From the NCBI GenBank assembly GCA_046530785.1, contig JBHEQT010000041.1, positions 1 to 45,273 on the forward strand: a stretch of 45,273 nucleotides of DNA, given 5' to 3'. The notes under the pieces were generated by a model that was not told the origin of the DNA, made no database searches, and saw only the letters and a program-made list of their open reading frames with translations. Made by a program: the position numbers and the translations under genes. Positions 1-13,363 of the stretch are shown one piece after another (within the stretch, counting starts at the first letter, position 1; each line of letters begins with the position of its first letter). The stretch is from Arsenophonus sp046530785. GTDB lineage: Bacteria > Pseudomonadota > Gammaproteobacteria > Enterobacterales > Enterobacteriaceae.

Positions 1-2056
1 GTTAAATTTATAAAGAAGAGGTATTTTACCATCGTAAATTATATTTCAGTATTGAAATTAAGAATAGCACTATATTAATAAAAACTTTCTTCTTATCTGT
101 AAGGGTTCGGGTTTTAAAGAAAAATAATCAAATTAAAGTAATTATATAATTTTTTATAAATTCTATTATTGTTATTAATTTATTTTTATAGAGAATAAAA
201 TTTCTAGTTTGTTTATCAACACTTATAATATAATAATGTAATGTAAAGTTACATACTATTTATTTTAGTAAAAATTCGTACTTAAAATATATAAAATAAA
301 TTATTTTATCCCCTTAATCTAGTTAATAACTATTCATAATATAAAATAGAATATTTGAAATTTTTTATTTTGAATTTTCATATTATATATGAAAATAAAG
401 GTATTACGAATTTCAATTATATTAGAATATATATATTCTTGCTATTATAATACCACATTGAAATTAATAATACTGAATAATATCCTTTAAGATATTAAAT
501 AATTCTATTATTAGAACTAATACAGTTATCTATTTTTATAGAAAATTAAATTAATTACGATTAATTTATAAATCTGAAAATAAGGTATTAAAAATAAAAA
601 TATATTTTTATTTTATTTATTTAATCTTTATTAAATACTCTGTTATGACATATATTCAAGAGTTATAAAAATATAAAATTAAAATATAGGAATTAATATT
701 CTACTATTGTTTATTATCTGTAAATTTTTATCGATGACAATCGATCTTTTTTATTTTATATATTTTAATAACTCTAATTTTATTTAAATCTATTTATATA
801 GAAATTTAATTTCTATCATTTAAATCTAATAACGCATTAACTATCTCAGTATTTTTAGCTGAATTTAAGAAATTTTCTAATATATTTTGTATTAAAATTT
901 TAAATAAGTAATAAAATACATATTTATCCCTGATTTTCTAATAACTTTATTTCCCTTTATCTAATGTTATTTTAAACATAGAAAATTATTTTTATTTTTT
1001 CTTTTTATTAATTTTTACTAAAAAAATTAAAGATTATATCTTTATTAGTACGTTAAAATTAAAATAAAAAATTTTCATATGTTCAATATTAAAAATTTGA
1101 TTATCTTTTATAAATAAAATTTGCATATTAACTAATAATACAACAATTTTATAAGTTTATATTATTTTTAATAAAAAATTTACTTTTCTACAGTATAAAT
1201 TATAGATATTTTATTGATAATGTGAAGTTTTATTTTCATCACTAATAATATAATAAAGCTCAAAAACTTTAATAAAATTGTTAAATATTATTTTATATAT
1301 AAATTTTATAGTAATAAATACTAATTTCTTAATAAAAAATTAAATTCAAATAAGAAATATTATTGCATTAATGATTAAAATCATGAAAAATTATAATTAA
1401 ATTATTACTATTTATACTTTAGATTTGAATTTAATTGATAAAATATTTTTATTTATTTTAAAAATTAAATATATAAAATTTACTTTTCTGATTATTATCA
1501 ATTAAATATATAATTTATATAATAATTTAAAAATTTAATTATTATAGTTTTATATTATAATTAAAAGAGATATCCTATATTATAAATCTTTATAAAAATT
1601 TTATATTTAAATGATTTTTAATTCTTATAGATAAAAAACAATCAATTTATATTTTTCTTTATAATAGTTTTATTATTAATTACCAAATTATTTAAATCTT
1701 TAATTATTTAATTAAAATTAAATAATTTCTCTATTCTATAATATATATATTGAAATATTTTATTTTGTATGATTTATATAATCATTATCTTTAAAAGATT
1801 ATTTTAATAGTTTAATTAAAAATTAATTAACTCTTATTTAATTATGTTAATAAATTTTAAATTTTAAATAAGATTAATGTTTCTAATAAAATAAAGATTT
1901 CTATTTTAATTATTGCTAAAATATTTTATATGATAATATCTTTATTACAAAAATATAAATACTATGATATATAATTATATTATATAAATATCTATTATAG
2001 ATAGTATAAAAACTTTATATAATATTACTAATATAATAAAATTAATTTTTTAAAAA

Positions 2057-2087
2057 TATACTTATATTATTAAATAATATAAGTATA
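2057..2087. repeat. Perfect inverted repeat, 15-bp arms, 1-nt spacer
   Basis: The arms at 2057-2071 and 2073-2087 are exact reverse complements around a single A at 2072. The repeat lies in gene-free DNA. It resembles the repeat at 36557-36585 in design: a single central A flanked by TATTATT and AATAATA. There is no T-run next to it that would make it an obvious terminator. Confidence 0.85.
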
Positions 2088-2269
2088 AAATACTTTATTT
2101 ATTTAAAATTAAAATAACAAGTATATATTTTATATACTACAATATTTTATAATATTGTTAGTTAATCTTAGTAAATATTTTTATATTATCTTTTAAAAAA
2201 CTTAAATTTCAATAAAGAATGTTTTTAAATATTTTGATATAATTAGAGATTTATTATTTAAACTATTAA

Positions 2270-2305
2270 CAAATTATTAGTTTTATTAATAAAATTAATA
2301 ATTTG
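2270..2305. repeat. Near-perfect palindrome, 18-bp arms, no spacer
   Basis: The arms at 2270-2287 and 2288-2305 are reverse complementary except at one position. There the + strand RNA would form a G-U pair, while the - strand would have an A-C mismatch. A second small hairpin (ACTTATT/AATAAGT) follows directly. Confidence 0.8.
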
Positions 2306-2512
2306 ACTTATTAAATAAGTTAAATTTTTTTAAATAAGTATTTAAAAAATATTTTATAGGTTATAATTTTTAATTATTTTAAATTAAAACTAAAAATTTA
2401 ATGTTATTAAAGTTCGTATAGATTTAAAAATCTAATTAAAAATTTTGATTTATTAAATTTAATAATATTAAATATATATTTTATTTAAAAATAATTCAGA
2501 TGATAAACATTA

Positions 2513-2547
2513 TATTTTTAAATTATTTATTTAATAATTTAAAAATA
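2513..2547. repeat. Perfect inverted repeat, 15-bp arms, 5-nt loop
   Basis: The arms at 2513-2527 and 2533-2547 pair perfectly around a TATTT loop. The stem consists only of A and T. No gene is near. Confidence 0.8.
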
Positions 2548-5211
2548 AATACTAACTATATATAAAATATTTGTGATTATACTTAATATAATTAAGATGA
2601 TTTTGATATTAATATAGTACCCAATACTACTCTTTAAATATATTGAAAAACATTCAATACGAATCAATTAATCGTTTTATCGATTTATGATTAGAGTTGT
2701 ATAATAGTTATGAAAATTAAATCATCTTATTTGATGATTTAATCATCTTGTTAAAATTAACAATAATATTTTAGTATTACGCTACAAGTCATTTTCAATA
2801 AAATATTGAATATAAAGTTTTTAGTTATTCACAAATGAAAAATTCAACTTATTATATTATTAATAACAGTAGTATTTTCCCAATCTTGAAAATAATGTTT
2901 ATTGCAAATAATTTTCTCATTTTTATGTTACTTGGAACTATATTTATTATTTTACTTTTACCATAAAATCATGATTTTATTATCATAAAATATATATAAT
3001 TTTCTTGATATATTAACTTAAAAATTAATAAAAATAATCATAAATCGATTTTATCTATCTCAATAGAATTTTGAATTAGTTAAGAATTATTTATGAAATA
3101 AAGTACCAGACTTTTTGTATAAAAATTTGAATTAATCTTCCATTAAAATTTTTAATATTAGTAAAAAATTATTAATTTTAGTGCAAAAAAAAGAAAATTA
3201 AAAATAAATTTACAATGATGCATTTTATTTTCTAGAATCAAAATTTCACTGAGTAAAATGGTAATTATTATTTTATTTTATGAATTACTAAATCTCATTA
3301 ATGTCATCAGACACTTGATCGATTAGAGATTTCATCAATAACCAATCTAGAATTTCTAATAAAATCAATATTATTAAATAAAATAATTTAACTATATCCT
3401 TTTCTATATTTATATCTCATTAAGAGAATTAAGATTCTAGATCTTCGGATAATAAGCTAATGTACTTAGTACATTAAAAAATTTTTAATATTTCCAAATA
3501 ATTATTTATGATATTTAAATAGTATCTAGGAATAACTAGATAGTATTTTAGTATTGTATTTTCAACTATATATGAAAATTATTGACTCTTGTTTTATTAT
3601 TAAAATTAATCTAAAAATTAAAAAATAAAATTTATTAAAATTAAATACTTTATTGGAAGTTGAAAGAATACTAAATTATTTAGGAACTAATCTCCCAATT
3701 ATGCCACAATAAAAAATGAAAAATTAAAATTAGTATTTACTATAGGTAAGATACATTTTATACGTAAAAGTATATTATATTGATGATCTATTTCAGCAAT
3801 TTATAAGAAGAACTTAATTTTAATTTTCAACTAAAGAAAGGTTTCTCGTAATAAATGGATAATGAATTTTAACAGCATTTATAACTCATTATCACTTTTA
3901 TCTTTATTCTAACTATTTTATTGTTGATTCTCAATCCAACACTGAGAATAATTCTGGATACTTTTTCCATCGGAAATATAAGAAACTATTAATTTTAATT
4001 TATTGATTGTCTGAATTATTTTATTCATCAGTTGATTACACTCGGTCGTATTAAAAGTTTGATTTATTATATTAATCAATAAAATGCGTTTAATAATAAA
4101 AAGAAAAATAAATTATTATTCATGTTTATTTCACTAATTAATATTCTATTAAAACCAATAGAATATTATAAAATATTATGAGTATTTCCCACCGCCTCAG
4201 AAAAAATTGTCTATATTATTCAAATATCTCCTATTTTTGTATGTTCTTCTGTTGTGATTAATAATTTGAAAATCTCTATAAGAAATATAATAGAGATATC
4301 TTTTTTAATATTTTATTTTAGAAAAACAATTCCAAATTTTGACTATGACTACATTATTATATAATGCTATATATTGCTTGTTATCTTGACTCAGTATTTC
4401 TACTTTATATTCTTATCGATTATTTATGGAAAGGAAATTAAAAATTTCTAAATAAAAATCTTTATTAATCAATATGAATCTCATTATTTATATTCAATTT
4501 GTAATAAAATCTCTATTGATCGTGCAAAGAATTCACATTCTTTTGAATTTTTATTCCTATCCTGAAAATATTATTTAATAAAACATATCTTTTTTTAAAT
4601 TACCATTCATAGGGAATTTTAATAAAGGAAATATATAAAAAATTCTATTTATTGGTAGCTGTTTGTTTTTTATTCTTCTTTATTTATTTTTTAGTTTGTC
4701 GAATTTTCATGATAGAAATTTTCTTTAAAAATTTTTATATCAATTATGATAATGCAATGAAAATTACTTCAGTTATGATTTTTAGCATTTTAATTGACAA
4801 GATTTATATCGACCTTAATAGTTATTTCTTATATTGGATTAAATTTCCACCAGTATTCTGTTAAAAATATTCTCTATATATTTTATTTTCTTACTTTTAT
4901 CTCCATAAATTAATTAATAATCTGAAATTTATATAGAGAATTTTTCTATCACAATTCATTTTGAAAAATAGCTTTTCTATTAAGAATATCCTACCGAGAT
5001 TAATGGTATAAGGATAACAATTATTAATTTTATTTTTAATATATCTCTTCAGAAATTTTTATCTATGATATTATCATTGCTTTAATGGTATTGATTTTAA
5101 TCATATGAACGTATCAAAAACGAATCTATATTATTCTAATTATAATACCTAAGAAAATATTATTTAAAAAAATGATTAATCATAATTATATATTAATAAT
5201 AAGGAGAAAGC

Positions 5212-6189
5212 GTGCAAGATAAAAAAACTATTCATCGTTTAAGGCGATTACGTCAAACAGAAACAGTTCGTACTTTATTTAAAGAAACAACGTTAACGAT
5301 AAATGATCTTATACTACCCATTTTTATTGAAGAAGAAATTAAAGATTATCAACCTATTGTAGGTATGCCTGGTATTTTTCGTATCCCAGAACAAAAGTTA
5401 CCTTATGAAATTGAACGGATTGCTAAATCCGGAATTAAATCAGTAATGTTATTTGGTATTTCTCATCACCTTGATGAAATAGGTAGCGATACCTGGCAAG
5501 AACAAGGTTTAGTTGCTCGTATGTCAAAGATCTGTAAGGATACCGTACTCGATATGATTGTTATTTCAGACACCTGTTTTTGTGAATATACTTCTCATGG
5601 TCATTGCGGTATTCTAGGTAAAAATGGAGTAGATAATGATGAAACATTACTAAATCTTAGTCGACAAGCAGTTATTGCTGCAAATTCTGGCTCTGATTTT
5701 ATTGCCCCTTCTTCTTCAATGGACGGACAAGTCATAACAATTCGTCATGCCCTTGATAAAGCTGGTTTTATTAATACTGGAATTATTTCTTATTCAACAA
5801 AATTTGCTTCCAGCCTTTATACTCCTTTTCGTGAAGCCGCAGGTTCATGCTTAAACGGAAATCGTAAAAATTATCAAATGGATCCAATGAACCGACATGA
5901 AGCTATTAGAGAATCATTAATAGATGAAAAGGAAGGTGCTGATGTTTTAATGATAAAGCCAGCAGGATGTTACCTTGATATTATTCGTGATATTCGTGAG
6001 AGAACTGAACTACCATTAGCAGCTTACCAAGTTAGTGGTGAATTTGCTCAAATTAAATTCGCTGCTCAAGCAGGAGCAATTAATGAAATAGATGTTGCTC
6101 TAGAAACATTAGGTTCTATTAAACGTGCTGGAGCTAATCTAATTTTAAGCTATTTTGCATTAGATTTAGCGGAAAAGAAGTGTCTTTAA
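5212..6189 (+). CDS. hemB: Delta-aminolevulinic acid dehydratase (porphobilinogen synthase) HemB
   Basis: HemB joins two 5-aminolevulinate molecules into porphobilinogen, the second step from 5-aminolevulinate towards heme and siroheme, in the cytosol. The 325-residue product matches E. coli HemB (about 324 residues) along its whole length. The zinc-binding cysteines are C122, C124 and C132 in DTCFCEYTSHGHC. The Schiff-base lysines are K197 (STKFAS) and K249 (MIKPAG). The C-terminal motif SYFALDLAEKK is intact. The start is GTG at 5212, preceded by a strong AAGGAG (5201-5206) five bases upstream; no in-frame ATG fits the homologues. It stands alone, with more than 5 kb of gene-free DNA on each side. 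The body is clearly richer in G+C than its flanks. I see no clear terminator after the stop. Identification is secure. Confidence 0.97.
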   Translation: MQDKKTIHRLRRLRQTETVRTLFKETTLTINDLILPIFIEEEIKDYQPIVGMPGIFRIPEQKLPYEIERIAKSGIKSVMLFGISHHLDEIGSDTWQEQGLVARMSKICKDTVLDMIVISDTCFCEYTSHGHCGILGKNGVDNDETLLNLSRQAVIAANSGSDFIAPSSSMDGQVITIRHALDKAGFINTGIISYSTKFASSLYTPFREAAGSCLNGNRKNYQMDPMNRHEAIRESLIDEKEGADVLMIKPAGCYLDIIRDIRERTELPLAAYQVSGEFAQIKFAAQAGAINEIDVALETLGSIKRAGANLILSYFALDLAEKKCL

Positions 6190-9100
6190 TAATTCATATT
6201 TGGAAAAATTAGGTAAATGTTAATAATTTCAGATTAATTAATAAATTAAATATAATAAGAAAGTTATAATCTATATACTTATATACTAACAAGATAAGTT
6301 AAGATTTCCAAAATTCATATTAGTAAATAGTTTTACTTCTCAGGAAAAAAAGGAAATTCATTTCTGATAAACAGAAAAAATTATAATTTTCCACAATAAT
6401 AGATGATTATCACTATATCATTAAGACTATATGAGATTATAATTTTTTAATAAAATTAAAATAAATCGTTAATATAAAAACTATATATAATACTTTGATA
6501 GACAGCTTTCTTAACCTTATTAAGGCAATTAATGGATTTAATTTCATTGATAAAAGATTAAATTGAGTTCTTTTAAAATATAGAAAATTTATGGAGATTT
6601 CAAAAATATTTGATAGATGAATCACTTTTATTCAATAGAATAAAATATATCCATTATTTATATGATTTTCTAATTTTAGTATAAATTAAAAACTATTTGA
6701 GAGTAAAATAATTAATCTTAAATAGTATAAGTAATGATTAAATATCATAACAACAAATAGAAATTACTTAAATTTTGCTACTTAAACTTATAAGTTATCC
6801 ATCTAATCAAAAATCGTTATTAAAATTCTATTAATTTACTAATTCAATTTATTATATGTTACCTTTTATAATTATTTATTTCTACAAATTAAAGTAACTA
6901 TTTTATCTTAATAAAATATGTGATAAATTTCATAAAAATATAAATAAATAATTAAAATATACCGAATATCTTTTGAAGATGATATTTTTACTTTCTTAAA
7001 TTAAAGCATTCAAAAAGAAACTTTTTAAACGATAAAATTGCGGAAGTAATCCCTGATTGGAAAATTCATTTTATTCTTTTTAAGAAAGTTCTTCAAAATA
7101 GCTATCAGTTTTTGAAAATAAAAAATCAGCTCTACTTTTGTGTTTCTTAGAAAGACAGAGAAGATGTTCATAGAAAACTTTTATTATAATAAAGATCATA
7201 AAAGCCTAGCTTCAATAAGAAAAGTATATATAACTTATAAGTAAGTTAATTTAGAGATGTTTTCGTTCAAAAATAGTTCTTTTTATTCTTTCATTGAATA
7301 ATTTTATAGAATTTCCACTTTATATAAACTATACTAATCAGTTTTTTAATTTTCTTGTCTGAGAGTTTATTTGTTTAGAAAAATTCGATAAAAATTCATA
7401 ATTACCTATATAGTTGAAAACTTAATAAAACTGAATTTATTTTTATTTTTAAAATAGATCTATAGTTACGATCTTATTAATCCATTCATTAAGGAGAAGA
7501 ATTTTTTCTCTTATAGAAATTAATAAATAATGTCTTCTCTTTGGATGAAATAAGATATAAATTCGGTTATTGTATATCTAAAAGTATTGTAATCAATTTA
7601 CGTTTATTCTAGTATTCCGTAGAAGTAAAAGAAACATGACCACTAATCTTGTCTCTTTCTATATCTTAGATATATGATAGATTAAATAAGATATTCCCGT
7701 TCCGTTTAGGATTTTTAATAATATTTGTATTTATTCTAAAATATTATCATCTTTTTTATCAATCTCTTACAAATAACGTATAGATTAAGTAAGATTTCTT
7801 ATCTTTTAGAATTGATAATAGTAACTAAAAATTTTCTTATAAAGAAAAGAAGTAATAGGTCTCTTTCAGACTATTATGATTTTTATAAAATTAGCTTCTT
7901 ATCTTTTAGTTCAGAAATAATAATATAAAATCTATTAAATTTATTGCTGATTAATAAAATATACAATTTATTAATGTTTATGATTTCTATCAAAACTTTA
8001 GGAAAGAAATATTAATATAAACTAGATTTTTCCCTAATATATATTACCTATTTTTACAAAATATATTAGGAATTAATTACAAAATATCTTCATTTCATAT
8101 GAGTGGATCATTATTGTATAATATATGGGGCTATTAGCTACTATCTAACTAGCTATAAATCTCTACATTCTAGTACAACAGAGTGTAGTAAATATAACTA
8201 CTAATATTGAAAAAATTTTTAAAATATAAGTTGATTTAGTAAAAGTTATTTAGAATCTGTCTTATCGTTTATTTATTTCTAGTTAAATTAAGTTATAATG
8301 AAGTTAGTTTTTCAGATTAATTAGTAAAGTTAGTTCTATGAAAATTATTTCCTATAATGATTATTATGAGAAACAATTATAATATAAATTTCTGAAATCA
8401 CAATAAAAATTATTATAATTTCTCGTATAAAATTGATATAAATCAATCTTGTAGATTATGTTTTTAGTATAACGATCTTATAACATTAAAGGTTTTTATT
8501 AATAAAAGAGATGTTCGTTTTTATTAAAATATATTAATTTCAATTATTCTATTGAAATTTAATTATATTAAAATTATACATTTATTTTTATTTACTTAAC
8601 AATATCTTAAAAATAAATAAATTTATTAAAGGAAGTATGAATAATTAATTACTTCTTTCTTCAATAAAGAAGAATCATTTCATAATTTTTATTATATTAG
8701 ATAAAAAGATCAAGATGATAAGATAGTTAGAATCTTTAAAAATTTATATACTTCTTCCTTATGATTCCCCTATTTGTTAAGAAATGCTAGTATATATTTT
8801 ATCTATAAAAATAGATCTTTATAGTAAAAATTTTACACAGAAATAGTTTTTTCATTTTATAAATTAGTTAATTAAAAATTAAAATATCTTAATCATTATA
8901 TCCATTAAATAGAAAATGGAGTAAAATATAACAAGATAAGAAAGAGAACATTATTCGAATAAGTTCACTGAAAATAATCGTTTAATTCTAAATCATCGAA
9001 AATGCTAGTTATTAACAGATGGTTAATTATTTTTGAATTTTTGAGTTTTATTTTAAAAGTTCCTAATAAAAATTAGATACCATCTATTATTAATCTTCTT

Positions 9101-10480
9101 TTTTTAGAGAATTAAATAAAAATTCTTTATTTAATTAATATAAAACAGAATAATATAGTTATTTTTTATTTCGTAGTGTATTGAAAAACATCTAAAAATT
9201 CAATATATTATTTTTATAATAATTTTTATTAATATTTATTTTTATCAAGATATATCATACCAATATAATTTAGATAACTTTATTAAAGAAATTCCAGGAT
9301 AGAGATTAATTTGTATATAGATATCTATTAGATAATAGATAAATTAAAAAATAAAAGTTAAATTTATATCAAAGATCATTAATGATAATATACTAGATAT
9401 TATTTTATTTTTTTAATTTAGAGTGAGTAAAGAAGTGTTCTTTTATAAAAAAAAAATGAAATTCAGATAAACTATCTACTTTCTATATTATAGAAAGTGA
9501 ATAACTATATTGAATCTAAAATTTACTTAACTAATTATTAGTAATCATTTAAATATAAAATATTTAATAAAAATAAATTTTTATAAAAATTTATTAGTCA
9601 ATTTATAGAAATAATATTTTTTGAAGATAAAGTTAATATATACAAAGAGCACTGATTTAATAAAAAAGAATTCTTTTATTCTTTTCCCTCCCTAATACTT
9701 ACCATTATATTTATAGTTTGTATTTTTGATTATTATTAAGAGATTTAGAGATAAACAAACATTATTTTATGTTGAAAACATTATGAAAGATATTAAGAAT
9801 TCCTGGTAAATCTAGAAAATAAAGAAAATAATTAGAAAAAATTGTATAACTGTTACTGTATAAGTTTACTAATTGTAATGTACATGACAATGTATCACTA
9901 ATCTTTCGTTAGTTTTATAAAGTAATCAATATTAAAAAATTAAATTTTGTTATTTTTAACACAACAAATCATTCTATATCTGTTCAATGAGATTTTTAAC
10001 ATTGTATTAAAAATATACTATTATTAATATGTTTGAGAGATAAACAAAGAAAATTATAAATACCTATTATGGTATTTTACGCAGTAAAATTCACTATAAA
10101 ATAGTAAAATAGATTAGTAAAATTATAAGTTAAAAAATAAAGAAATATTCTTTAATTTGTTAATAAGTTCATATACAATCAATGATTTTTAAAACTGGTA
10201 TTATATTCCTTAAATATACTATAAATGAAAGGATCTCTCCATTCCAATCTGGATTATATTCTCCCTCATTTCAGTGATAGATTTACTTATATAAGAAACA
10301 CTCTGGATGAAAATTAAGTGATCTAAAAGATGAAGAGTGGAAGAGCATGTTATTTCAAATATTCTTTTGATGTTTGTTCACCGGAAGATTTAATGAATAT
10401 ATCAAAACTAAATTGTGAAAAATTTATAATATTTTTGTGGTTAAAATTATCTTTCTGTTATTTATATGAAAACAGATCAA

Positions 10481-10512
10481 AAATTTCTTATTTTAATTAA
10501 AATAAGAAATTT
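10481..10512. repeat. Perfect 32-bp palindrome
   Basis: Positions 10481-10496 and 10497-10512 are exact reverse complements with no spacer, centred on AATT. It lies in gene-free DNA. Confidence 0.85.
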
Positions 10513-11348
10513 AGGAATAGGAATTAAAAGATGCCTAATACGATATTCAATCATATCATTTTGAGTCAAATTCTATTTTTGTTTAAATAGTAGAATTATT
10601 TTATTTTTGATATTTTATATTATAACAGATATGATTTTTATAATTAGAAATATTAATTTATGTTTCAAAAAACAGCACTAAATTTTTAGTGATTATAACA
10701 ATAAAATTGGACAGATTAAATTTTTATATGATTAAGAATCAGATTGAAAAAACCAAAAAATTTTAAAAATAGAAAACTAAAATTAGTAAATTTTCTTATC
10801 GAATAAAAGGAAGAGGTGGATTGAAATCATAAAAATTCTTTTCTTATCCAAAAAAATATAAAATTATTAATTTAATTATTTATTTCACTTTAATTAAAAA
10901 AATAAGATCATTAAGAAATCATCAACGTTTTTTATATATTAAATTATTATTATTATCACATGAATCATAAGCATTAAATTAAGATATATATATCTTCATC
11001 TATTTTGAATAAATTTAAGTATCAAAAATTTTAGATATAAATAATAAGAAAAATAGAAAAAAATTAAAAATCTAATTTAGTTGATTTATCTAATAGAATT
11101 CTAAAAATTCACCAGATTATAATAACTAATAAGTATAATTAATCTTAATTTTATAAATTAAAAATAAATTTATTTTTAATAAAAAGAAAAAGGAAAAATT
11201 ATTTGATAAAATCAAGTCATAAATTTTAAAAGAAGCAATAGGTTTTTAAAAGTAGAATATAAAAAATTTAATAAAAATTTTTATTATTTATTTATATGGA
11301 TTTTATTTATAAATTATTTTATGAACAAAAAATAAAGGAGCATAACAT

Positions 11349-11417
11349 ATGAGAAAAGTAAAGATTACGAATAATATTTATACAATTAAATCAATTCAAT
11401 ATTGTTATTATAATTGA
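11349..11417 (+). other. 22-codon frame with strong Shine-Dalgarno and a hairpin over its stop
   Basis: AAAGGAG at 11334-11340 sits eight bases before ATG at 11349. This initiation context is as good as that of any gene in the window. The frame begins MRKVKITNNIYT and ends at TGA 11415-11417. A perfect 10-bp hairpin (11412-11421 and 11426-11435, loop ATTC) covers the stop and is followed by a T-rich stretch. It could be the surviving 5' end of a dead gene, a leader peptide with an attenuator-like hairpin, or chance. I do not recognise the peptide and do not claim that it is made. Confidence 0.2.
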
Positions 11418-12006
11418 TGTTATTCAACATCAATTTCATTGAATTTTCTTTTAAAGAATATATTAATGCTAATTTAATATTTTGTTAAAAGTTTAATTTA
11501 TTGATTTAATTTTATAAAATTATTTTGAAATTAATATTATTTCAAAAACTGAAAAATTCAGATTTTAATATTTTATTTCTTATCTTATTAAGATATATAT
11601 CATTATTATTAATATTATTCGTTAAAAGTTTTTAGTTTAATTTAACAGGAAATTTAGTTTAATATATACAATGTTATTTATTTAATTTTATTTAAGTATT
11701 ATAATTTTTTTAAAATACTTAAAATTTATCTAAATAAAATAATTATGATATCCATCTTTATATTAAAGAATTTAAAAAAATTCTCTATTTTAATAAAATT
11801 AAATAAAATATTAATAACATTGTTATATCAAAAATATAAGATATTGTATTAATATATATTAAAATAAAAGTTTTTAAAACTATTATTAATATTATTAAAA
11901 ACTAAATATTTATTAGATAATATAAATAATTTATATTTCCATTAATTTTAATTCTTATCATTAGTATAAAGCTTAAGAATAAAATAAAGTAATATTTACT
12001 AATACT

Positions 12007-12036
12007 AAAATAATTAAATTTAAATTTAATTATTTT
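12007..12036. repeat. Perfect 30-bp palindrome
   Basis: The 15-bp arms at 12007-12021 and 12022-12036 are exact reverse complements without a spacer. The repeat is followed by two more T. It consists only of A and T and lies in gene-free DNA about 1.3 kb upstream of alsT. Confidence 0.85.
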
Positions 12037-13363
12037 TTAAAATCTTTACGATAATTAAATAGAATTATTATAGAAAATAATTTTATATCGATAAAATTTA
12101 ATGATTCCTCTACTTTTGTTAAAAAACTAAAATAGATAGATTATATCTATTATTAGATAGATATTAAATATAAAATAAAAAGATAATTGATATGTTATTA
12201 ATACTATTACCATTTTAATTATTGAATAATATAAACTTTTAATAAAATTTAAAATAAAATAACTAAATTACTTAGTAATAATAAGAAACAAAAATAAATT
12301 TATTTAGTTAATTAAAATATTAATTTTTATTAGTTAACCATAAAAATTAACTACTATACTAATTTATATAGTTAAAAATATATTTTATTTAAATTTTATT
12401 TAATTTTTTTATTTTAATAAATATTAAAACCTTTAATTTAAATATATACCTAAATTAGGTATATGATATTGATCATCTCAGATAATGATTAATAATGATA
12501 AAATAAATATCTATTATATATAATAGATAACTTATATAATTATTAATTATCCTAGTAAAGATATAAATAATATTTTCTATAATGTAGAATATATAATTAA
12601 TATAATTCAATAAATTAATATATAATATTTTCTGTTTTATGATATTAATCATAAATACTAAGTATAGTAATTAAAATAATTTGTAAAATATTAAAATGAA
12701 TAATAAATATTTTACAGATTTATTAAAATAATAAGGTATAAATAATTAATTATTATTTTTAATAATAAAAATTATTAATATTTTATAGAAAGTTTTTTCA
12801 TTTTAAAATAACTAGAGAGAGAAAAATTATCTAAATAAATTATGATAATAAGTTAAAAAGTGAAATTTGAGATAATAAAAATTTTTTAGATAACTTATTA
12901 AATTATATTAGTGATTATAATCAATTAAATTAATTATTTTATTATTTTAAATTTAATTAATAATTAATATTTGATAGTTGTAAATCCTATATAATTAATA
13001 AAAATTTTTATAAAGATATAAAGGATAATTATATTGCTAATATTTATTATTGTTATAATTTATTAAATAATGATGTAATTAATTATATCCATTATTTAAT
13101 TTAGAAGATTAAAAATATCTTTTTACTGTTTAATCCATACTATTAAAAATTTCTAATTAATCTAATCCATTAATTCTCAACTTTAAAATAAAATATTTCT
13201 TAAAAAAATTATTTATGTTATATTTAATGAGTTATTTTATTGCTTAATAAATTTTAAAAAGAAAATTTATACAAATAAAAAGGATGTTTAAATATTTAAA
13301 ATTGTTTATTAGTATGCTTGATTTAATCAGATAGTTTTATTAATACAATATAGGAGAAATATT

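Larger units (their letters stand above)
1..5211. other. Gene-free A+T-rich region upstream of hemB
   Basis: No frame on either strand encodes anything I recognise, and stops are dense in all six frames. A 70-codon hydrophobic frame at 4652-4864 is what such base composition gives by chance. The stretch holds several inverted repeats: 374-396, 1702-1727, 2057-2087, 2270-2305, 2513-2547, 2719-2740, 2963-2980, 3458-3476, 4139-4168, and a terminator-like hairpin at 4272-4297 followed by a run of T. A C-rich spot (CCCACCGCC) lies near 4187. I infer that it is the fully eroded remains of former genes. Confidence 0.7.
6190..13363. other. Gene-free A+T-rich region between hemB and alsT
   Basis: About 7.2 kb have no recognisable gene or pseudogene. 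Inverted repeats include 8033-8070, 8163-8188 (one G-U pair), 9110-9136, 9478-9498, 9572-9595, 10074-10090, 10481-10512, 11157-11180, 11412-11435, 12007-12036, 12444-12464, 12508-12529, 12682-12716 and 13062-13100. A 56-codon open frame at 10330-10500 has a slightly more mixed composition but no Shine-Dalgarno and no family resemblance. A good Shine-Dalgarno with a start at 11349 opens only a 22-codon frame. A C-rich spot (CCCTCCC) lies near 9686. Confidence 0.7.

Noticed and set aside
4652..4864. 70-codon hydrophobic + strand frame
   Set aside because: TTG start without a Shine-Dalgarno, composition F/I/Y/L-rich as expected from A+T-rich DNA, no family resemblance.
6437..6625. 62-codon reverse frame
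   Set aside because: Low-complexity L/I/K/N composition, no initiation site and no homology that I recognise; expected by chance in this much sequence.
8126..8200. GGGGCTATTAGCT resembling the 5' end of tRNA-Ala, with a following hairpin
   Set aside because: No anticodon stem, T-arm or matching acceptor 3' strand follows; the likeness stops after about 13 bases.
10330..10500. 56-codon + strand frame with more mixed amino acids (MKSGRACYFKYS...)
   Set aside because: No Shine-Dalgarno, no family resemblance, and several open stretches of this length are expected by chance in 45 kb of such DNA. It ends inside a palindrome.
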